From DASXZH01 sp963829965 (GTDB lineage: Bacteria; Armatimonadota; Fimbriimonadia; Fimbriimonadales; Fimbriimonadaceae): 64,000 bases of DNA. The notes beneath the pieces are model-generated. The model saw only the letters and a program-made list of their open reading frames with translations. It did no database searches and was not told the origin of the DNA. The stretch covers positions 67,494 through 131,493 of the forward strand of contig CAWHLK010000037.1 in NCBI GenBank assembly GCA_963829965.1. The letters run 5' to 3'. Each line of letters begins with the position of its first letter. Position 1 is the stretch's first letter. The position numbers and the translations under genes are program-made. Shown in pieces: positions 18,272 to 27,230 of this stretch.

Positions 18272-19054
18272 ATGAAAAGAGCAAAGATGCTGATGGCGGC
18301 AATGGCCGCCGTCGCAGTAATGACGGTTTCGATGCCGGCTATGGCACAACAGGGCCCTGGTGGACCTGGTGGCCGGGGCGGCGGTGGCGGGCGCGGCGGC
18401 TTTGGCGGCGGCCCGAGAATGGACCCGATGCCTGGCCTTGCCGCCGAACTTGGCCTTAGCTCCTCGCAGCAGACCAAGATCAAGGCAATCATGGACAACA
18501 CGCGTTCCCAAATGCGGTCCATGTTTGGTGGCGGCGCCCGAGGTGGCGGCGGTGGCGCGCAAGGGGGCCCTCCTCCTGACATGCGCGAGAAAATGGAGAC
18601 TGCGATGAAGGCCGAGGAAAGCCAGATCGACGCGGTTTTGACATCTTCCCAAAAGAGCAAGCTCGCGGCGGATGGCGGCATCCGCGGCGCCACCGCGGTT
18701 GGCGAGTATCGCCATGAGCTCGAGAAGCTCGGAGTCAACGCCACTCAGAAGCACAAGGCGAACGTTATCCTGGCCGACATGGGTTCCAAGATGGCGGCCA
18801 TGCGGGCTCAGATGATGGCCGGCGGCGGCGGGGGCGGAACTCGCGGCGGTGGCCGTGGCGCGGGCGGCGGTATGCGCGAAGCGATGGCAGGCTATCGCAC
18901 GCAAATCGAAGCTGTTCTGACGCCCGCGCAAAAGGCCAAGTTTGAGGCTGACATGCCGGAGCGCGGCGGTGGCCGCGGCGGTCCTGGTGGGCGCGGCGGT
19001 CCTGGTGGCCCCGGAGGCCCTGGCGGTGCCGGAGGCGGGCGAGGCGCTCGCTAA
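18272..19054 (+). CDS. CpxP/Spy-like periplasmic protein, glycine-rich
   Basis: A signal peptide (AAVAVMTVSMPAMAQ) and then glycine-rich runs flanking two helical units with the LTxxQ mark of the Spy/CpxP family: 'LGLSSSQQTKIKAIM', 'VLTSSQKSKL', 'VLTPAQKAKFEADM'. 260 residues, longer than Spy because of the duplication and the Gly/Arg-rich inserts. In the family these proteins sense misfolded envelope protein or act as chaperones. It is followed by a response regulator and histidine kinase, the same layout as cpxP-cpxRA, so it may control that kinase. The inference rests on gene order. Confidence 0.65.
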   Translation: MKRAKMLMAAMAAVAVMTVSMPAMAQQGPGGPGGRGGGGGRGGFGGGPRMDPMPGLAAELGLSSSQQTKIKAIMDNTRSQMRSMFGGGARGGGGGAQGGPPPDMREKMETAMKAEESQIDAVLTSSQKSKLAADGGIRGATAVGEYRHELEKLGVNATQKHKANVILADMGSKMAAMRAQMMAGGGGGGTRGGGRGAGGGMREAMAGYRTQIEAVLTPAQKAKFEADMPERGGGRGGPGGRGGPGGPGGPGGAGGGRGAR

Positions 19055-19090
19055 ACTGCAAAGAAAGTCACAAAGGAGTGGTGTGCGTCA

Positions 19091-19767
19091 ATGAACCTAT
19101 TAGTGCTTGAAGACGATGAAAGCGTTGCCAGACTGCTGCAGCAGGCAACGGAAGAAGCCGGCTACAGCGTAAAGGTGGTTGACGACGGGTACGTGGCCTT
19201 GGATGCCGGCAAGGCCACGGACCTGGATCTGCTCCTGCTGGACGTGATGGTGCCGAGGCTCAACGGTTTCGAGATCACCCGGCGTCTACGCGAGGCGGGC
19301 GTGGCTACGCCCATCCTCATCATTACGGCGAGGGACGCGCTGGAAGACAAGGTTAAAGGCCTCGACGCCGGCGCGGACGACTATATTGTCAAGCCGTTTG
19401 AGCTTGCGGAGCTTCTCGCACGAATCCGCGCCCTGCTTCGGCGTGGCAACCCATCGGGCGGCACTTTGAAGGTCGCGGACTTGGTGCTAGACACAGAGTC
19501 CAGACAGGTCACGCGCAGCGGCGTGACGGTTTCGCTTTCGGCCACCGAGTTCTCGCTGTTGGAATACCTGATGCGAAACGCGGGCCGAGTTTTAACTCGC
19601 GCGATGATTGTGGACCACGTTTGGCAGTACGATTTTGACGGCAACGACAACGTGCTGGACGTTTATATCAGCTATCTTCGCAAGAAGGTGGACCGGAACA
19701 ACGATACGCCGTTGATCCAGAAATTCGCGGCGTTGGCTATAGAGTGGTGGATTCCCGTGCATCTTAA
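19091..19767 (+). CDS. OmpR-family response regulator (frameshift near its end)
   Basis: Receiver domain with acidic pocket E7-D8-D9, phospho-acceptor D51 (LLLLDVMVP) and the KPFE lysine near 100; C-terminal winged helix with 'LSATEFSLLEYLMRNAGRVLTR' in its usual form. The raw frame runs on into the kinase, giving a false 741-residue fusion. Around 19,732 one base is missing: read after it, the end becomes RGVGYRVVDSRAS with stop TAA at 19,765-19,767, which is the normal OmpR-type tail and a normal 225-residue length. Confidence 0.85.
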
Positions 19768-19777
19768 GCTCAAATCC

Positions 19778-21316
19778 ATGCGGACGCGCACGACCCTGGG
19801 GTTCGTGCTGATCATCGGTGTTGTATTGGCCAGTTCGATCACCGGCCTGACGACGATGGCGCAAAACAACGCCGAGTACGACAACCACCAGATGTTGAAG
19901 AAGGTGGCAGACGAGGGGGCAAAGGTTCTCGACGCCAAGGACTGGAAGCAAAAGCTTATCCAGTTGGCATCCTCCCCCGAGGTTTCGGAACGCAATATAA
20001 CGGTTTGGGCGGTGCAGTTTCGGCGTCCGGACGGCCCTCCTCCGGATGGCGGGCAGACCCATAACCGGGGTAGTGGCGACAGTGAAGACAGTCACGCGCG
20101 GTCCCAATCTCAGGGAGACTCCAACGGCGGGCGGAACCCTCGACAGGAAGAAGTTTTATGGCAGTCACGCGCCGATATTCCCCCGCAGTACCCACGCGGC
20201 AATAACACTGCCCAGAAAACGAAAGAGCAAATTGCTTACGACAACAAATACGCGGTGGAAATAAGCCGGGCCGGGCGGGGTCGCGCGGTCCTTGCCTCCA
20301 GACTTAACGCGGGCGTTGCGCGGGAAATCCAACGCCGCCGCCTGGATATGCTGCTGATGGGCGGCTTTGTGGTTTTGGCGGTTGGGGCGGGGGCGTGGCT
20401 GCTAGTGGGCATGACGTTGTCGCCTATTCGTAAGCTTGCCCGGCAAGCGGCGAGTGCTTCGGCGGAGAATTTATCGGTTCGGTTGGAGCCGCCGTCGAAC
20501 GATGCCGAGGTTGTGGACCTCGTGACGATGCTCAACGTTTTCTTAACCCGGTTTGCGGAAACCGCGGAATCCAAGGGCCGTTTCTACGCGGCTGCCTCCC
20601 ATGAATTGCGCACTCCGCTACAGGCTCTTTCGGGCCACCTGGAATTGGCACTCAGCCGCGAAAGAACGGCGGAAGAATATAGGGGCGCGCTTGAAGAGGC
20701 GAAGAAGCAATCCGGTCGTCTGAAGTCGCTCGTCCAGAGCCTTCTCTTGCTCCACCAGCTTGAAAACAACGCGGACAGGGAGCGAGACTCGGTCAACATC
20801 GCCTCGATTTGTCGCTCGACGCTCCAGCAGCTCAACCCGATTGTTACGGCGCGCAAACTTTCGGTTTCGATCGACATTCCGCCCGAGGCCACGGTTTCTG
20901 CGATCTCCAACCACGCGGAGATCCTTGTAAGGAACCTGCTGGAGAATGCGGCCAAATATGCGACGGAGGGGAAGGCGGTTACCGTCACGTTCCGGTCCGG
21001 CGACAGCGGCAGCGTGCTGGAGATCTTTGATGACTGTGAACCCATCCCGGGCTGGACGGGAGAAAAGGCTTACGAAGCCTTCTACCGCCCGGACCACGCC
21101 CGCAACGCCAAGACCGGCGGCAACGGCTTGGGACTGGCCATCTGCCGGGCAGTAGCCCACGCGGACGGTTGGGAGTTGCAGATCGAGCAAGTGGAGACTG
21201 GATTCTTGGCGAGGGTCCTTTTCCCTGGCCAGGAAGTTCCGGAAAAGGGTCCGGCACGCCGGACGAAAGAAAAGCCGGTGCATGGTTCCGCGGTTGCAGA
21301 TAACCCTGTTAGCTAG
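19778..21316 (+). CDS. Sensor histidine kinase (HAMP, HisKA, HATPase)
   Basis: Start at ATG 19,778, 10 bases after the regulator's stop. Two TM segments (residues about 9-27 and 191-211) enclose a sensor domain with an unusual Gly/Ser/Asn/Gln-rich stretch (90-125). Then HAMP, the H-box 'SHELRTP' with H275, the N-box 'NLLENAAKYA' and the G2 box 'GNGLGLAI'. The G1 box is weak (FDDCEP instead of DxGxGI), which could lower ATP binding. 512 residues. It would phosphorylate D51 of the partner regulator and probably senses the envelope state together with the Spy-like protein. Confidence 0.85.
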   Translation: MRTRTTLGFVLIIGVVLASSITGLTTMAQNNAEYDNHQMLKKVADEGAKVLDAKDWKQKLIQLASSPEVSERNITVWAVQFRRPDGPPPDGGQTHNRGSGDSEDSHARSQSQGDSNGGRNPRQEEVLWQSRADIPPQYPRGNNTAQKTKEQIAYDNKYAVEISRAGRGRAVLASRLNAGVAREIQRRRLDMLLMGGFVVLAVGAGAWLLVGMTLSPIRKLARQAASASAENLSVRLEPPSNDAEVVDLVTMLNVFLTRFAETAESKGRFYAAASHELRTPLQALSGHLELALSRERTAEEYRGALEEAKKQSGRLKSLVQSLLLLHQLENNADRERDSVNIASICRSTLQQLNPIVTARKLSVSIDIPPEATVSAISNHAEILVRNLLENAAKYATEGKAVTVTFRSGDSGSVLEIFDDCEPIPGWTGEKAYEAFYRPDHARNAKTGGNGLGLAICRAVAHADGWELQIEQVETGFLARVLFPGQEVPEKGPARRTKEKPVHGSAVADNPVS

Positions 21317-21331
21317 GTTGGGGAGATTGTC

Positions 21332-21520
21332 TTACCTAACCAGCAAGACAGCGATGAGCGCGCCGAGGGTGAGCGTGAGAGCGATAACTCTGGAGAACGA
21401 CGGAGCCTGCTTGCTAATGAAGCCAGGCTGCTTCGCGACAGGGGGTTTGGAACTGCCGATCGGAACGAACATTACCGGCTTTCCGTTGGCCAATCTCAGG
21501 TTGCTTTTGATGGTGTTCAT
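21332..21520 (-). CDS. Small single-TM protein
   Basis: 62 residues: a polar N-terminus (NTIKSNLRLANGKPV) and a C-terminal membrane helix (VIALTLTLGALIAVLL). The next minus gene (21,582-21,950) has a similar order, 'LMKSNRRLVAGRAM' and then 'VLALTLGACLTFLLL', so the two look like distant relatives. Function unknown. Confidence 0.45.
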   Translation of the reverse strand: MNTIKSNLRLANGKPVMFVPIGSSKPPVAKQPGFISKQAPSFSRVIALTLTLGALIAVLLVR

Positions 21521-21581
21521 ATTAAGAAATACAAGCCTCGAGACGGGCCAGTTTCCGGTTGGGCCGAAAGGCCCGGGACCC

Positions 21582-21950
21582 TTAGCGCCTTGCTTTCACC
21601 AGGGATGGCAGGATGAAAATGCCAAACAGCACCGGCAATACAAACGCCTCGATTCCATCGATGGCAAAGTCCAGCGGCACGCCTAAAAACGGCAGGGCGA
21701 AGGCGGCTACTCCTTCGAGCGGAACTTCCAGCGCAAGGAGCAGAAAAGTGAGACAGGCCCCAAGGGTGAGGGCGAGGACCTTTACGTGCACGGGCACGGT
21801 TTTATCTAGGAATAGGGCCCGGCCGGACTGGCGCTTGCCAATAGCGTTCAGGGTCATAGCCCGTCCGGCCACCAAACGTCGGTTGCTCTTCATCAGTTGC
21901 ATGTAGGCAAATACAGCGATGAAGCCAAGCGAGGTTTCCAGTTGGGCCAA
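21582..21950 (-). CDS. Small multi-TM membrane protein
   Basis: 122 residues with hydrophobic segments near 5-20, 59-77 and 95-118. It is related in pattern to the 62-residue neighbour. Hairpins ggcc-gaaa-ggcc at about 21,564-21,582 and ggcc-aaaa-ggcc at 21,945-21,960 flank it on both sides, as if each small gene has its own end signal, though without T-runs. Function unknown. Confidence 0.45.
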   Translation of the reverse strand: MAQLETSLGFIAVFAYMQLMKSNRRLVAGRAMTLNAIGKRQSGRALFLDKTVPVHVKVLALTLGACLTFLLLALEVPLEGVAAFALPFLGVPLDFAIDGIEAFVLPVLFGIFILPSLVKARR

Positions 21951-21962
21951 AAGGCCCGGGAT

Positions 21963-22916
21963 TTACTGTTGGGCGGTGAACATCATCACGTAGCTGTTCG
22001 TGGTGTCTGCGTAGGCCACCCACACGTCGTGGGTTTTCGTATCGACGGTAATGCTGTGGCAACCTGCCGGATTGGCAACGTGGCCCAGCAGCGTCCCGCC
22101 GTTATCGGACATCTGCACCACGTCGATTTGGCCCGCGCCGGGAATGTACAGGCGCTTCAGCCCGGGATCATAGGCGATTTGGTCGCTGTTTTTCACCACG
22201 TCCATCGTGCTCACGATCTTGCCGGAATCCGCGTCCAGGATTACCAGTTTGCCGTTTTTGCCGACGCTGTAGAGCCGATCCATGGCCGCGTCCTCCGCTA
22301 GGCCGTGGGGGCTCGTCAAATCGCCCAGCGGGTATTCGGCGACCACTTTATGCGCCTCGATATCGACGACCTGAATCGCGTTTGCAGACTTGATGTTCTG
22401 AAAGATCTTGCCGCGGCCGTTGTCCAGCACCATCACTTCCGGTGCTTCCTTTATGGCTACGGTCTGCACCACTTTCAATGTGGATGGGTCCACGAACCAG
22501 AGGTTGGTTCCGTCGTCGTTGTCAACATAGATCGTGCCGTGCTTGGCGTCCCATATTACGGAGTCGCCCGGACCATCGAGTGGAAGAGAACCGGTCTTCA
22601 TCCAAGAGGAGGTATCGAACTGAACGAGCGTCTTGCCCGGGCCTGCCGCGTAAAGTTTATGTCCGGCGGGATCGGCATCCAGCCCGTTGACCTCGCAGGT
22701 CGCATCCACTTCTTTCACCTCGCGGCTGTCCAGATTCACGACCGTAAACGAAGACTTACCTGGATGGGCGGCAAAGACCATCCGCTCGCCTCCGTCGAAA
22801 TTCATGAAATCGTAATGGCCGGCACCCCCGGGAACGGTAATGGGCGCCTGCGCAACCAGCGGTGGCTGAGCGGCTTGTCGTGAAAGCAATAATGGCAACA
22901 GGGCAATGGTGAGCAT
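21963..22916 (-). CDS. Secreted YncE-like beta-propeller protein
   Basis: 317 residues with a signal peptide (LTIALLPLLLSRQAAQ). Repeated blades of the YncE/NHL type: 'VVNLDSREVKEVDA', 'LYAAGPGKTLVQFDT', 'IYVDNDDGTNLWFVDPSTLKVV' style, 'VVDIEAHKVVAEYP', 'LVILDADSGKIVSTMDV', 'DVWVAYADTT'. Seven-bladed propellers of this kind bind ligands or DNA in the periplasm, and no catalytic residues are evident. Full length and intact. Confidence 0.7.
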   Translation of the reverse strand: MLTIALLPLLLSRQAAQPPLVAQAPITVPGGAGHYDFMNFDGGERMVFAAHPGKSSFTVVNLDSREVKEVDATCEVNGLDADPAGHKLYAAGPGKTLVQFDTSSWMKTGSLPLDGPGDSVIWDAKHGTIYVDNDDGTNLWFVDPSTLKVVQTVAIKEAPEVMVLDNGRGKIFQNIKSANAIQVVDIEAHKVVAEYPLGDLTSPHGLAEDAAMDRLYSVGKNGKLVILDADSGKIVSTMDVVKNSDQIAYDPGLKRLYIPGAGQIDVVQMSDNGGTLLGHVANPAGCHSITVDTKTHDVWVAYADTTNSYVMMFTAQQ

Positions 22917-23031
22917 TCTCGGTCTTAATCTCCTCTCTAGGGCATTGATAATACGGACAGTATATTAACCGGCTGTTAAGGTTACTCCGCGGTGCGGGAT
23001 CAGGGCGGGTTCAAATGATAATTTGGAAGCC

Positions 23032-23997
23032 ATGCGTCTCGCACTCGTTTCCGCTCTCGTTGCCCTTGCCTCGCTTGGTTACTCCCAGGACCACTACCGG
23101 TTTATCGTCACGGGCGACGACCGCTGGGATACCGGGCAACCCCGACAGGGATTGGATGAGAATGGGGTGAATGTTGCCGCGATGAAGCGGCTGGCCACCG
23201 CCATCATCAATGAGAAGCCGGCGATACTCCTTTTCAACGGGGACTGTGTGGGGGGAGGAAAGACCGACGACGAAGAAGCCTCCCAGTTCCAAACCTTCAT
23301 TGGCACGATGAAGCCGATTTACGACGCGGGGATCAAGGTCTTGTCCATCCGGGGCAATCATGAAATGCACTGCCCTCACTCGGCCGATGTTTGGCGGAAG
23401 ACCTTTGCCGGTCCGTATGCCAATCCCGGCGGCGGCCCCGCCGGCGAGGAGGATTTGACCTTTGCCTTCCCTTACGGAAACACCTTATTCATTGGGCTCG
23501 ACGAGTTCCAGTCCAACGATCCGACGATCAACCAAACGTGGCTGGACGCCACGCTGGCCCAGAACCACGCCAAGCACGTTTTCGCATTTGCCCACAAGAT
23601 GGCTTTCAAGTCCGGCCACCATGTGGACGGCATGAACACGGTTCCCGCGGCGCGGGACAAGTTTTTGACCAGCCTTGTGAACGCGGGCGCCGAAGCGGTT
23701 TTCTTCGGGCACGACCACCTTTACGACCACGAGGTTGCGGTGAAGAACGGCTGGCCCGATGGCAAGGTCCTCCACCAGGTTGTGGTGGGCACGGCCGGGG
23801 CGCCGTTTGTCAGCGGTACGAACACGGAAGCGACCGACGGCGATTGGAAGTTGACCCATCTGGGCCATGTGGAGAACAAACTCGGCTACTGCGTGGTGGA
23901 TGTGGACGGCGACAAGGTGACGGTGACGTTCAAAGGGGAAGTCAGCCCCGGCGATTTTGAGCCGGCGGACACCTTTACATTTGGCGACTCGAAGTAG
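23032..23997 (+). CDS. Secreted calcineurin-like metallophosphoesterase
   Basis: Start chosen at ATG 23,032, not the TTG 9 bases before, because it begins the signal peptide directly (RLALVSALVALASLGYSQ). All phosphoesterase motifs are present: GDD near the N-terminus (VTGDDRWD), 'NGDCVGGG', 'RGNHEM', 'FAHK' and 'FGHDHLYD', which hold two metal ions. About 321 residues. It acts outside the cytoplasm on a phosphomonoester or diester; the substrate is unknown. Intact. Confidence 0.85.
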   Translation: MRLALVSALVALASLGYSQDHYRFIVTGDDRWDTGQPRQGLDENGVNVAAMKRLATAIINEKPAILLFNGDCVGGGKTDDEEASQFQTFIGTMKPIYDAGIKVLSIRGNHEMHCPHSADVWRKTFAGPYANPGGGPAGEEDLTFAFPYGNTLFIGLDEFQSNDPTINQTWLDATLAQNHAKHVFAFAHKMAFKSGHHVDGMNTVPAARDKFLTSLVNAGAEAVFFGHDHLYDHEVAVKNGWPDGKVLHQVVVGTAGAPFVSGTNTEATDGDWKLTHLGHVENKLGYCVVDVDGDKVTVTFKGEVSPGDFEPADTFTFGDSK

Positions 23998-24001
23998 TTT
24001 T

Positions 24002-25111
24002 TTAGCCAAAGAGGCTGTCGCAGTGCTCCAACCTGGGGCCATTCTCATCGCAGATCGCGTAGGGCACGTTTGCGCCGTTCATGGTTACCGCGGCGTGCCG
24101 GCCTTGCTTATCCAGAATGTAAAATTGCAGCCCAAAGTTTGGTTGGCCCCTATCGTTGAGGAGCCGCTTTTCAACCGTGTTGTGCGCGATGCGCTTGAGG
24201 GTCGCCATTCCGGCGTCCTTTGGGTGCATACCTTGCCGTAGGAACTCGACCGTGAGGAATGAACTGAGGTTGAACAGGTTGGCTTCTCCGCGCCCGGTTG
24301 AGCCTGCCGCGCCGATATCGCCATCCAAATAGAGCCCCGCGCCTAGAATTGGCGAATCACCTACTCGTCCGGGAATTTTGAATGCCAGCCCGCTCGTGGT
24401 GGTGACCCCGCAGATCTCGGCCTTTTCGTTGATTCCGTTGCAGTTGATGGTTCCGTAATAGTGGAGCGGGTTAATCAGCCCATCCCGAATCATCGAGAGC
24501 GCGGCCTGTCGGCCGGCTTCTTCTCGCTTTTCCGGGTTCAGATAATGCTCGGGATCGGTCCGTCTTTTCCATTCGAGATAGAGCCTTCTGGAAAGTTCGG
24601 TATTGAGGTCGTCCTCGACCGTGAAGCCCATTTTGCGGGCGAACTCTTGCGCCCCCTTTCCTACTAGCAGGTGATTGTCCGTGTTCTGCATCACGGCCCT
24701 GGCGACCTTGGAGGGAGTTCGAACGCCTTCCAGGGCAGCCACGCCGCCCGCCCACTTCCTGGGGCCGTGCATGCAGCAGGAGTCCAACTGCACCACGCCG
24801 TCCGCGTTCGGCAAGCCGCCGTAACCCACGGAGGTGTCGGTGGGGTCCAACTCCGGGATGTTCACGCATTCGATGACCGCGTCCAGAACATCGCTTCCGC
24901 CGGTTATCAGCTTGTAGGCGCGCCCAACCCCGGGCTCGGTCCCTCCGTTTCGGTCCGTAAACCCGTTCGCGGCGGATATGACGAGCGGCTTGACTGCGCT
25001 CTGCCTCCAAAAGGTAAGTCCGGCAGCTTTCGTAAGGGGGCTTCCGGCAGCGGCGAAACCGGCCGCTACGCCGGTTTTGAGCAGGGCTCTACGCGAGACT
25101 TCGAACGGCAT
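24002..25111 (-). CDS. N4-(beta-N-acetylglucosaminyl)-L-asparaginase-like Ntn hydrolase
   Basis: 369 residues. A Tat-type signal (SRRALLKTGVAAGFAAAG) sends the folded enzyme out of the cytoplasm, which fits the tatC gene elsewhere in this window. Family motifs are 'DAVIECVNIPELDPTDTSVG' in its usual place, 'DGVVQLDSC.MHG', and the autocleavage site 'ICGVTTTSGLAFK' where the first Thr after GV becomes the nucleophile. 'GRVGDSPILGAGLY' completes the signature. It removes the sugar-linked Asn of glycoproteins; isoaspartyl or asparagine side activity is possible. Confidence 0.85.
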   Translation of the reverse strand: MPFEVSRRALLKTGVAAGFAAAGSPLTKAAGLTFWRQSAVKPLVISAANGFTDRNGGTEPGVGRAYKLITGGSDVLDAVIECVNIPELDPTDTSVGYGGLPNADGVVQLDSCCMHGPRKWAGGVAALEGVRTPSKVARAVMQNTDNHLLVGKGAQEFARKMGFTVEDDLNTELSRRLYLEWKRRTDPEHYLNPEKREEAGRQAALSMIRDGLINPLHYYGTINCNGINEKAEICGVTTTSGLAFKIPGRVGDSPILGAGLYLDGDIGAAGSTGRGEANLFNLSSFLTVEFLRQGMHPKDAGMATLKRIAHNTVEKRLLNDRGQPNFGLQFYILDKQGRHAAVTMNGANVPYAICDENGPRLEHCDSLFG

Positions 25112-25145
25112 GTATTAGGGACGTGAAACTGTCACGGTAAGGCGA

Positions 25146-26456
25146 TTAAATCAGGCACTCCGCGAGCCGCAAAGCTTGGACCCTTATTTCCGGCATGGCA
25201 ATGGTCTCCCATCTCGTTCCCCTGCAGAGGGGCCCGAGAGTCCATAGGGCGCCGGTTCGTTCGGTTCGGCCGTCTTCGTCTACCTCTATACCGATTCCCT
25301 GTTCGTCATAGTTCAGCAGCCCCAAGGCTCTGGCCGACTCCAGGAGCGGGTTTTTTGCTGCCCGCCAGTTGCAATCGGGCCCGGTGCAGTTGATGATCCA
25401 ATCGGCGGTTTCGGACCCGCGGCTGGTTTGTATCTGAAACTGGTTGCCGTCCCACCGAACGTTGGCTAGCTGTCCGCGGCCAATGCTGAGCCGGTTCTCC
25501 GCAATAAGCGACTGAAGGGTCTCGTAGGCCGGCCGTGGAATGCGATGGCGGTGAACATCCCAGTACGGCGCCAAGCGCCTTAAGAAGCGCTCTTTGTCTC
25601 GGGCGGAAAGGGCCGCCCATATTTTGGGCGTAAACGGGCGAAGGCCGTCGACGACAGCCCGCCAGTTGTTACCCGATTCCCGTAAGACTCGGAAGAGGAA
25701 GCGCAGTATGTCCGGTCGTTGAAGGTCGCCGGCCTGAAACTGAACCGGCGTGTTCAACTGATGAACGCTTGGCATCAGGCCGCGCCTCGATCGGGCAACG
25801 ATGCGACCTTTGTGGCCCGCGTTTGCCAATGCCATCACTTGGTCCACCATGGTCAGGCCTGTGCCGACTATGAAGATGGTGTCATCTGCCCTCACCCCGT
25901 GTAAGGCGTCCGGAGCCCATGGATTGGCAATGAACCGTGGTTCGGAGGCAACTGTTTCGAAGGGCATCGGCACGGTTGGCGGAAGGTGGCCAAGAGCGAG
26001 AACGTAAGCTTCTGCCGTCACCGTAGATCCCGAAGTTAGAAGGCTTAAGTTCTCCCCGATTCTTAGAAATGCGAGGGCGGTTTCCCTGCGGATCTGCAGT
26101 TCGGCCTTGGAAGTTCTTCGTTCACATTCTAGGGTATCGACCAGATATTGCCCATAGTAAGTGCGCGGGAAGTAAGTGTCATCCACTTTGTTGGGCGCCC
26201 CTAAACCCTTTGCCACCAACCATCTTGAAAAGTGGCCGGCGTCGTCAGGGAAGAGGCTTAGATTGATCGCCCTTACGTTCAGTAGGTGAGAGGTATCTGT
26301 GGTGCCATAGGCTACGCCAAGACCTACATCGGCATTCCGTTCGATCAAGGTCACGCGATCGCCGGCGCCCATTCTTCTCAGGAGTTGGATCGCGACGAGA
26401 CTGCCTGAAGCTCCCCCGCCTATGACCGAAATGTGCCTTGTGTTATGAATCGTCAT
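25146..26456 (-). CDS. FAD/NAD(P)-binding protein (COG4529-like)
   Basis: 436 residues, start ATG 26,456 with ggagaa ahead. The N-terminal dinucleotide site is 'VIGGGASGSLVAIQLL', followed by 'LIERNADVGLGVAYGTT' with the acidic ribose ligand; a second nucleotide motif reads 'IFIVGTGLTMVDQV'. This is the HpaO-like/COG4529 group of putative hydroxyacylglutathione or amino-acid oxygenases with no assigned reaction. It is divergent from cysteine dioxygenase across a palindromic AT-rich control region, so both probably answer the same signal and may work in thiol or sulfur oxidation. Confidence 0.75.
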   Translation of the reverse strand: MTIHNTRHISVIGGGASGSLVAIQLLRRMGAGDRVTLIERNADVGLGVAYGTTDTSHLLNVRAINLSLFPDDAGHFSRWLVAKGLGAPNKVDDTYFPRTYYGQYLVDTLECERRTSKAELQIRRETALAFLRIGENLSLLTSGSTVTAEAYVLALGHLPPTVPMPFETVASEPRFIANPWAPDALHGVRADDTIFIVGTGLTMVDQVMALANAGHKGRIVARSRRGLMPSVHQLNTPVQFQAGDLQRPDILRFLFRVLRESGNNWRAVVDGLRPFTPKIWAALSARDKERFLRRLAPYWDVHRHRIPRPAYETLQSLIAENRLSIGRGQLANVRWDGNQFQIQTSRGSETADWIINCTGPDCNWRAAKNPLLESARALGLLNYDEQGIGIEVDEDGRTERTGALWTLGPLCRGTRWETIAMPEIRVQALRLAECLI

Positions 26457-26520
26457 GCAGTAGTTCTCCGGTAGCCGGTCTGAGGACTTGACGGACCCGG
26501 CCCGACATTTTTTCAAAATT

Positions 26521-26574
26521 ATAATAGATGACTATTATGATCTGATAAATCTGATATATAATCTATTATAGATC
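26521..26574. promoter_or_regulatory. Palindromic operator pair between divergent genes
   Basis: In a strongly AT-rich patch, ATAATAG-atga-CTATTAT (26,521-26,538) and ATCTAT-t-ATAGAT (26,561-26,573, inside tataatctattata) are perfect inverted repeats. The block CTATTAT(A)GATC occurs twice in the same direction (26,532 and 26,563), so one dimeric regulator probably binds both. The site lies between ATG 26,456 and ATG 26,594 and overlaps where both promoters must be. Confidence 0.6.
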
Positions 26575-26593
26575 GCATTTGGAGCAAACCTAC

Positions 26594-27190
26594 ATGGCAA
26601 CCGTTCTTTCCACCCGCTATTCGTCCACCGCCGCCCGCAAAGAGTATACGGTTGCTTCACTCATCAAGAAGCTTGACCGGGCCGTGTCCTTAACCACGGT
26701 TGAAAAGAGGGTCAGAGCAACGCAGGCGGCGGTAGCGGAAGCAGCCGCGCACCAAGATTTCCTTCCTGAGACATTCCTCCGTACGAACACCGGTTCCTAC
26801 GCCCGCCGGCCATTGCACGTGGATCCGGCGGGCCGTTATTCGGTCTTGGTTATGGTTTGGGACAAGGATCAGGGCACGCCGCTCCACGACCACGGTGGAC
26901 TTTGGGTTGTCGAGTGTCTTTACAAGGGCCAGATGCAGGTGACCAACTTTGAATACCTTGGGGAAGAGAACGGCATCCACCGATTTAATCCGACGACGCG
27001 TGAACAGGCAGTTGCCGGCGACACGGAGTTCCGCATACCACCCATGGAACACCATGTTGTCCGCAACGGCCTTGACACGCCTTCGGTGACGATCCATGTT
27101 TTCGGCGGGATCTTGGAGCACTGCGACATCTTCGAGCCGGTCGAGGGCGGATATCGCAAGGTCTCGAAAACAATGGCCTATACGGGGTGA
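26594..27190 (+). CDS. Cysteine dioxygenase family protein
   Basis: Start chosen at ATG 26,594, which has ggagc 9 bases before; a TTG 15 bases upstream is less likely. A cupin with the iron ligands 'TPLHDHGG' (two His) and 'MEHHVVRN' (third His). 198 residues, the usual size. It oxidises cysteine to cysteine sulfinate with O2 in the cytoplasm, limiting free cysteine. The Cys-Tyr cross-link cannot be assigned without alignment. Regulation is probably through the palindromes at 26,521-26,574. Confidence 0.85.
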   Translation: MATVLSTRYSSTAARKEYTVASLIKKLDRAVSLTTVEKRVRATQAAVAEAAAHQDFLPETFLRTNTGSYARRPLHVDPAGRYSVLVMVWDKDQGTPLHDHGGLWVVECLYKGQMQVTNFEYLGEENGIHRFNPTTREQAVAGDTEFRIPPMEHHVVRNGLDTPSVTIHVFGGILEHCDIFEPVEGGYRKVSKTMAYTG

Positions 27191-27215
27191 CGAGTGACGA
27201 GTGACGAGTGACGGG
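27188..27215. repeat. Period-7 array, four units (TGACGAG)
   Basis: TGACGAG at 27,188, 27,195 and 27,202, then TGACGGG at 27,209. It begins at the stop of the cysteine dioxygenase gene. One of seven period-7 arrays in the window. Confidence 0.85.
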
Positions 27216-27230
27216 GGACTGTAACAGGTT

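Noticed and set aside
18235..18931. Two minus-strand ORFs of 169 and 228 residues
   Set aside because: They are shadows of the Gly-rich codons of the Spy-like gene (proline and arginine runs).
19091..21316. A 741-residue response regulator-histidine kinase fusion
   Set aside because: The linker (KFAALAIEWWIP) is a one-base misreading of the normal OmpR-type end RGVGYRV followed by a stop; the kinase then has its own ATG at 19,778.
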